Below, piece after piece: positions 6,068 through 8,643 of a stretch of 8,643 nucleotides of DNA. The position numbers and the translations under genes were made by a program. Each line of letters begins with the position of its first letter. The first letter of the stretch is position 1. A model generated the notes under the pieces. It was not told the DNA's origin and did not search any database. It was given only the letters and a program-made list of their open reading frames with translations. Origin of the DNA: Desulfobacteraceae bacterium (GTDB lineage Bacteria; Desulfobacterota; Desulfobacteria; Desulfobacterales; ETH-SRB1); contig DAOWEW010000155.1 in the NCBI GenBank assembly GCA_030638305.1, positions 1 to 8,643 of the forward strand, given 5' to 3'.

Positions 6068-6630
6068 AACAATTATTGCTTGTACATGGATCTCAATCAA
6101 CCGTTCATACGGTTACATCACTTCTTGAAGACGGTGGGTATGAGGTTACATGCGTGGAAAATGGTAAGGCAGCCCTGCAAAACGTAACAGGGCTGAAATA
6201 TGATATTCTTGTCTCAGGCTTAAATATCCCGACGATGAACGGCCTGGAATTGATAGAAAATATCAGACTTCGCAATAATTGTGTTCCCATTGTAATTTTG
6301 TCCAATACAAAAAGTGTTGAGACAGCGGTTGAGGCAATGCGGATCGGCGCTGACGATTTTGTTTCTGAACAGACTGAAAAGCTTGATAAAGAGCTTCTTT
6401 TTGTTATTGAAAGAGCTATACAATTGAAAAGAGCTGAAAGACGCCTGCAGATATACGAATCTAATCTTCCGATATGCATGCATTGCAAGAAAATACGTTA
6501 TGAGAGGGAAAACAATAAGGATGCATGGGTTTCTATTGAAAAGTATTTCAACCAAAAAATGTCGGGAGTAAATTTTTCTCACGGAATATGTCCCGAATGT
6601 ATTAAAAAATATTATCCGGATGTGGCGTAA
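6064..6630 (+). CDS. Degenerate (pseudo-)receiver with C-terminal CxxC...CPEC module
   Basis: 188 residues. Residues 1-120 keep the receiver fold (LLLVHG, YDILVSGLNIPTMNGLELIE, VPIVILSNTKSVETAVEAMR) but lack the chemistry. The acidic pair is H8-G9, the phospho-acceptor position is G52, and the conserved lysine is E102. It therefore cannot be phosphorylated in the standard way and may act as a constitutive or protein-binding receiver. A helix (105-133) leads to PICMHCKKIR...FSHGICPECIKKYYP, with C138, C141, C176 and C179 placed like a zinc site. This tail is familiar to me from the C-termini of deltaproteobacterial kinases and regulators, but its role is not known to me. ATG 6064 overlaps the sigma-54 activator stop, so the two products are made together, suggesting it modulates that pathway. 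No DNA-binding domain is evident. Confidence 0.85.
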   Translation: MKQLLLVHGSQSTVHTVTSLLEDGGYEVTCVENGKAALQNVTGLKYDILVSGLNIPTMNGLELIENIRLRNNCVPIVILSNTKSVETAVEAMRIGADDFVSEQTEKLDKELLFVIERAIQLKRAERRLQIYESNLPICMHCKKIRYERENNKDAWVSIEKYFNQKMSGVNFSHGICPECIKKYYPDVA

Positions 6631-6652
6631 GGAACGTGAACGAATATGTACA

Positions 6653-6680
6653 GACAGTGTCCAAACAAATGGACACTGTC
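6653..6680 (+). terminator. Perfect 10-bp hairpin after the regulator operon (terminator or operator)
   Basis: GACAGTGTCC (6653-6662) and GGACACTGTC (6671-6680) are exact reverse complements around an eight-base loop, 23 bases after the stop of the third regulator gene. Position suits a transcription terminator, but the bases that follow (CAAATTGTAT) have no T run. It could instead be a Rho-dependent 3' stabilising hairpin or a dyad operator. The word TGTCCAAA/T is also repeated directly (about 6658 and 6677). Confidence 0.5.
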
Positions 6681-6894
6681 CAAATTGTATGCTGTGCCGG
6701 ATGCACAAAGACAACAATACTTAAGTATTATCAATACATTATATACAAAACACAACAAGTCTGCGATTTGATAATTTTTAATTAATATTTTTAATAATAA
6801 AAGCATGTTAACATATATATACATAGATAATTCAATTAATCTTTATGTGTATCCTTTTGAACGGTAAAAACACACCCCCACTACCACTCCAACC

Positions 6895-6909
6895 TGACTA
6901 ATCAAGTCA
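6895..6909. promoter_or_regulatory. Candidate enhancer dyad TGACT-N5-AGTCA
   Basis: A 15-bp dyad with perfect five-base arms (6895-6899, 6905-6909) lies about 65-80 bp upstream of the sigma-54-like -24 box. The distance and symmetry suit an NtrC-type activator site, but only one copy is present and short dyads arise by chance in A/T-rich DNA. Confidence 0.25.
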
Positions 6910-6973
6910 TATAAAATTATAATTTGTTACTAATACAATAAGTTATCATTTCACGATTGCCAATACACCTTCT

Positions 6974-6990
6974 ACGGCATACTTCCTGCT
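6974..6990 (+). promoter_or_regulatory. Candidate sigma-54 (-24/-12) promoter of the receiver-membrane protein-permease operon
   Basis: GGCA at 6976-6979 and TGCT at 6987-6990 place GG and GC exactly ten bases apart, the invariant spacing of -24/-12 promoters. Against TTGGCAC-N5-TTGCW the mismatches are the two T residues before GG, the C at the end of the -24 box and the first T of the -12 box. A start near 7000 would leave a leader of about 55 bases before ATG 7056. The sigma-54 activator gene just upstream makes the match more meaningful. Confidence 0.42.
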
Positions 6991-7055
6991 ATACCTACAT
7001 ACAGATAATGGCTGGGTTCATTTCCTAAACTGTAAACCGATATCGGAAAAGGCTC

Positions 7056-7430
7056 ATGACTCACAAGATTTTAGTTGTTGATGATGAGGAAAACATGCAG
7101 GTGCTCTTAAAGCGCGTGCTGGGCAAAGCAGGTTACGATGTTGAGTGTGCAGGCTCAGGAGCTGAGGCGCTTCGACTTGCCGCAAGCAAGCCCTTTGATC
7201 TGGCTGTCGTCGATATTTGTATGCCGGAGATGGACGGAATTGAGGTGCTGGAAAAACTCAAGGTCATCAACAGGCAAATACCGGTGATTATGATATCAGC
7301 CTATCCAGCGTGGAGTAAAAAACAGACAGCAGAACGTATGGGGTGCACGGATTATTTGTCCAAGCCTGTGGACATGAAATATTTAAAGGAACTTATCAAC
7401 AAAGAACTTGGTGGAAGGGAGGTGATATAG
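7056..7430 (+). CDS. Single-domain response regulator (CheY-like receiver)
   Basis: 124 residues, essentially a lone receiver domain. All functional residues are present: D9/D10 and E11 in VVDDEEN, phospho-acceptor D53 in VVDICMPEMDG, S81 in VIMISAY and K103 in YLSKPVD. No output domain follows, so it should act through protein contacts or as a phosphate relay or sink. Its first 12 residues closely resemble the receiver of the sigma-54 activator upstream. ATG 7056 is preceded by GGAAAAGG (7045-7052). The next gene starts within its stop codon (TAGTG, 7428-7432), so it belongs to the operon with the small membrane protein and probably the permease. Partner kinase unknown; the PAS kinase in this window is an obvious candidate. 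Confidence 0.9.
   Translation: MTHKILVVDDEENMQVLLKRVLGKAGYDVECAGSGAEALRLAASKPFDLAVVDICMPEMDGIEVLEKLKVINRQIPVIMISAYPAWSKKQTAERMGCTDYLSKPVDMKYLKELINKELGGREVI
7418..7426 (+). promoter_or_regulatory. Strong ribosome binding site fixing the GTG 7430 start
   Basis: GGAGGTGAT matches the 16S rRNA 3' end over nine bases and lies inside the last codons of the receiver gene. GGAGG ends seven bases before GTG 7430, which decides that start over the longer upstream frame and over the internal ATGs at 7448, 7475 and 7499. Confidence 0.8.
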
Positions 7431-7879
7431 TGGAAAGTGTCAGGACAATGGGGAACGAGGGCATATCCCAACAAATGGGTAATATCCGGAGAAATACCAT
7501 GTACGGCAAAAAAGAACATGTGCAAAAAAGACCGCTGGGAATTACGCTGCTTGGTATTTTTATGCTGGTCGGCGGCATATTCTGCGTATGTGCAGGTATT
7601 TCGGAAACACCTGCCGGAATTTTGGGAGCGGTTGTTTTAGGAATACCGGCAGTTGTGATCCATTTTCTTCATGCCGGAGTCAGTTTCTATATCTTTACAG
7701 GGTTCCTGAAATTAAAAAGAAATGCATGGACTGTGTATATGATATTTTTTGCATTCGGTATTACAAATAATTTGATAACAATAATGTCGTCAGGCTCGGT
7801 CAACCAGTTGGCGACTGTCGTGCTCATGTGTCTATTCGGATATTATGTTCATGGCAAAAAAGAGTTGTTTGTTAATTGA
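7430..7879 (+). CDS. Small multi-spanning membrane protein of unknown function
   Basis: 149 residues from GTG 7430. A polar N-terminal stretch (1-37, ending KKEHVQKRPLG) precedes hydrophobic segments at about 38-57 (ITLLGIFMLVGGIFCVCAG), 63-92, 100-119 and 124-140, so three or four membrane helices with a lysine-rich ending (HGKKELFVN). The RPLGIT opening before helix 1 is seen in assorted small uncharacterised membrane proteins; I do not recognise a named family. It overlaps the stop of the receiver gene by one base and precedes an SLC13-type permease by about 90 bases. It is therefore a candidate accessory or regulatory subunit of that transporter, or a membrane partner of the lone receiver. 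The internal ATG at 7499 would remove the N-terminal tail, but it lacks a ribosome site as good as that for GTG 7430. Confidence 0.8.
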   Translation: MESVRTMGNEGISQQMGNIRRNTMYGKKEHVQKRPLGITLLGIFMLVGGIFCVCAGISETPAGILGAVVLGIPAVVIHFLHAGVSFYIFTGFLKLKRNAWTVYMIFFAFGITNNLITIMSSGSVNQLATVVLMCLFGYYVHGKKELFVN

Positions 7880-7902
7880 GGTAAGGATAACAAAGTTAAT
7901 AA

Positions 7903-7945
7903 TACCTGAAGTACGGATTGAGCCCAAAATAGCACAATTCAGGTA
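7903..7945. repeat. Inverted repeat TACCTGAA/TTCAGGTA before the permease gene
   Basis: TACCTGAA (7903-7910) and TTCAGGTA (7938-7945) are exact reverse complements 27 bases apart in the 89-bp gap between the membrane protein and permease genes. The right arm ends six bases before the AAGGAGGGA ribosome site. It could form a loose mRNA hairpin or be two half-sites for a regulator, 35 bp centre to centre. No recognisable promoter accompanies it. Confidence 0.4.
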
Positions 7946-7968
7946 ATAGTTAAGGAGGGAAACATAAA

Positions 7969-8643
7969 ATGGAACATGGAGCTACAGTGTCAGCAGTAAA
8001 TCACAAGCCTTTTTCCTGGGAGTGGTGGAAGGGATCACCCGGGCAAATACCGATGGTCATTGCTGGTCTTATGATCTTTTTTGTTACACTCGTTTACATA
8101 GTTCCCACGCCCCAGAGCATGATAGATCTCGTGCAGCAGGAAAACGTCAAGGGCGCCAAGTACAAGTCAGGCACCAGCAACTTCGTGGCTTCGTACAACA
8201 AGTTTACGAACAAAAATTATACCCCGGAGGAAGTAGCCCACAAGATGATGCTGTGTGTGGCAATGCTTTTTACCATTGCTCTTCTCTGGGGGACGGAGGC
8301 GATCTCTTTGGGGGCAACTAACATACTGGTCGGGGTTATTTTGTATGTTTATATGATTTTGCCTATAAATGAGATATCAAAAGCCTACATGAAGGATGCG
8401 GTATTCTTTATCCTGGGTGTGCTTATTCTGGCCGCTGCGGTGGGCGTAACAGGGCTTGACAGGAGAATCGGCAATATCCTTCTCGGCAAGATCAAGGGAT
8501 TAAAGGGTTTTTGTTTTATCTTTTTTCCGGTTCTGGCCGTAATTTCCGGTTTTCTTTCAGAACATGCCCTGGTTGCCCTTTTGTGTCCGATCCTGGCCCT
8601 TGTATATCTTGCCGGGGAAAAAGCAGGCTGCAATAAAAAACAG
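7969..8643 (+). CDS. SLC13/DASS-type anion permease, N-terminal part (runs off the window)
   Basis: 225 residues are visible of a protein that should be about 450-600. ATG 7969 has an excellent ribosome site, AAGGAGGGA (7952-7960), eight bases upstream. A cytoplasmic-type N-terminus with an aromatic patch (FSWEWW, 16-21) leads to a first membrane helix (about 28-46). A polar loop follows (47-90, LVQQENVKGAKYKSGTSN and YTPEEVAHK), then tightly packed helices: MMLCVAMLFTIALLWGTEAI, NILVGVILYVYMIL, VFFILGVLILAAAVGVTGLD and FIFFPVLAVISGFLS. The stretch LPINEISKAYMKDAVFFILG followed by GLDRRIG is characteristic of sodium-coupled SLC13/CitT/sulfate permeases, which import di- or tricarboxylates or sulfate. 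Substrate cannot be assigned: the second SNT-type sodium/substrate motif lies beyond the edge. It is probably co-expressed with the receiver and membrane protein upstream. Confidence 0.85.
   Translation, partial: MEHGATVSAVNHKPFSWEWWKGSPGQIPMVIAGLMIFFVTLVYIVPTPQSMIDLVQQENVKGAKYKSGTSNFVASYNKFTNKNYTPEEVAHKMMLCVAMLFTIALLWGTEAISLGATNILVGVILYVYMILPINEISKAYMKDAVFFILGVLILAAAVGVTGLDRRIGNILLGKIKGLKGFCFIFFPVLAVISGFLSEHALVALLCPILALVYLAGEKAGCNKKQ

Larger units (their letters stand above)
6681..7055. other. Long A/T-rich intergenic region with several palindromes
   Basis: No gene is credible here on either strand; the open frames present are low-complexity. The stretch holds three perfect palindromes, AATACTTAAGTATT (6716-6729), ATGTTAACAT (6805-6814) and AAATTATAATTT (6914-6925). 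It also holds a TGACT-N5-AGTCA dyad (6895-6909) and the sigma-54-like element (6974-6990). Its length and composition fit an enhancer-dependent control region for the downstream operon. Confidence 0.5.

Noticed and set aside
6612..6824. Minus-strand frame of about 70 codons in the A/T-rich gap
   Set aside because: Low-complexity hydrophobic translation, no ribosome site, and it overlaps the end of the regulator gene.
6716..6925. A/T-rich palindromes as a replication or plasmid origin
   Set aside because: No DnaA boxes, iterons or rep gene are visible; short A/T palindromes are expected by chance in such sequence.
7343..7429. Upstream extension of the small membrane protein
   Set aside because: The extension overlaps the receiver's conserved C-terminus in another frame; GTG 7430 has a near-perfect ribosome site.
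8022..8321. Plus-strand frame of about 99 codons inside the permease gene
   Set aside because: It is the shifted frame of the permease, whose own frame shows membrane helices and SLC13 motifs and has a strong ribosome site at 7952-7960.

Overview
The window has two contrasting halves. Positions 1 to about 3400 are a small graveyard of accessory genes. Positions 3565 to 8643 hold intact, orderly signalling and transport genes. The content suggests a deltaproteobacterial (Desulfobacterota-like, sulfate-reducer-type) chromosome or metagenomic contig. The reasons are cytoplasmic PAS kinases paired with NtrC-type sigma-54 activators, a receiver fused to a C-terminal CxxC...CPEC module, an SLC13-type anion permease, and abundant toxin-antitoxin and DUF4143 ATPase genes at moderate GC. 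The taxonomic call is inference; no rRNA or marker gene is present.

Left half: after a probable terminator (1-20) comes the 5' end of a type IV pilin gene. Its leader is frameshifted, and it runs directly into the 3' part of an AAA ATPase/DUF4143 gene that has lost its ATPase domain and its middle. A second, almost full-length DUF4143 ATPase (830-1989) is inactivated by an in-frame TAG just before Walker A and by a one-base frameshift. On the minus strand lies a complete vapBC-type module (AbrB-fold antitoxin, PIN-domain toxin) with its own sigma-70-like promoter. Divergent from it is a higBA-type module eroded at both ends: HigB lacks its N-terminus and HigA lacks its C-terminus. Short TTAGGCA repeats and a plain intergenic stretch follow.

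Right half: a soluble PAS histidine kinase (3565-4686) and an NtrC-like sigma-54 activator (4697-6067) form a two-component pair. The activator overlaps by ATGA a third gene (6064-6630), a degenerate receiver without the phospho-acceptor aspartate that carries a four-cysteine module. A perfect 10-bp hairpin lies after it. A 425-bp intergenic region contains a GG-N10-GC element resembling a sigma-54 promoter (6974-6990). Next come a single-domain CheY-like receiver (7056-7430), a small multi-spanning membrane protein (7430-7879) and the N-terminal 225 residues of an SLC13/DASS-type permease running off the right edge. The most economical model is that the kinase/activator pair drives sigma-54 transcription of the receiver-membrane protein-permease operon. 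This is inference from gene order and the promoter-like element; the signal and the transported anion cannot be read from the sequence.
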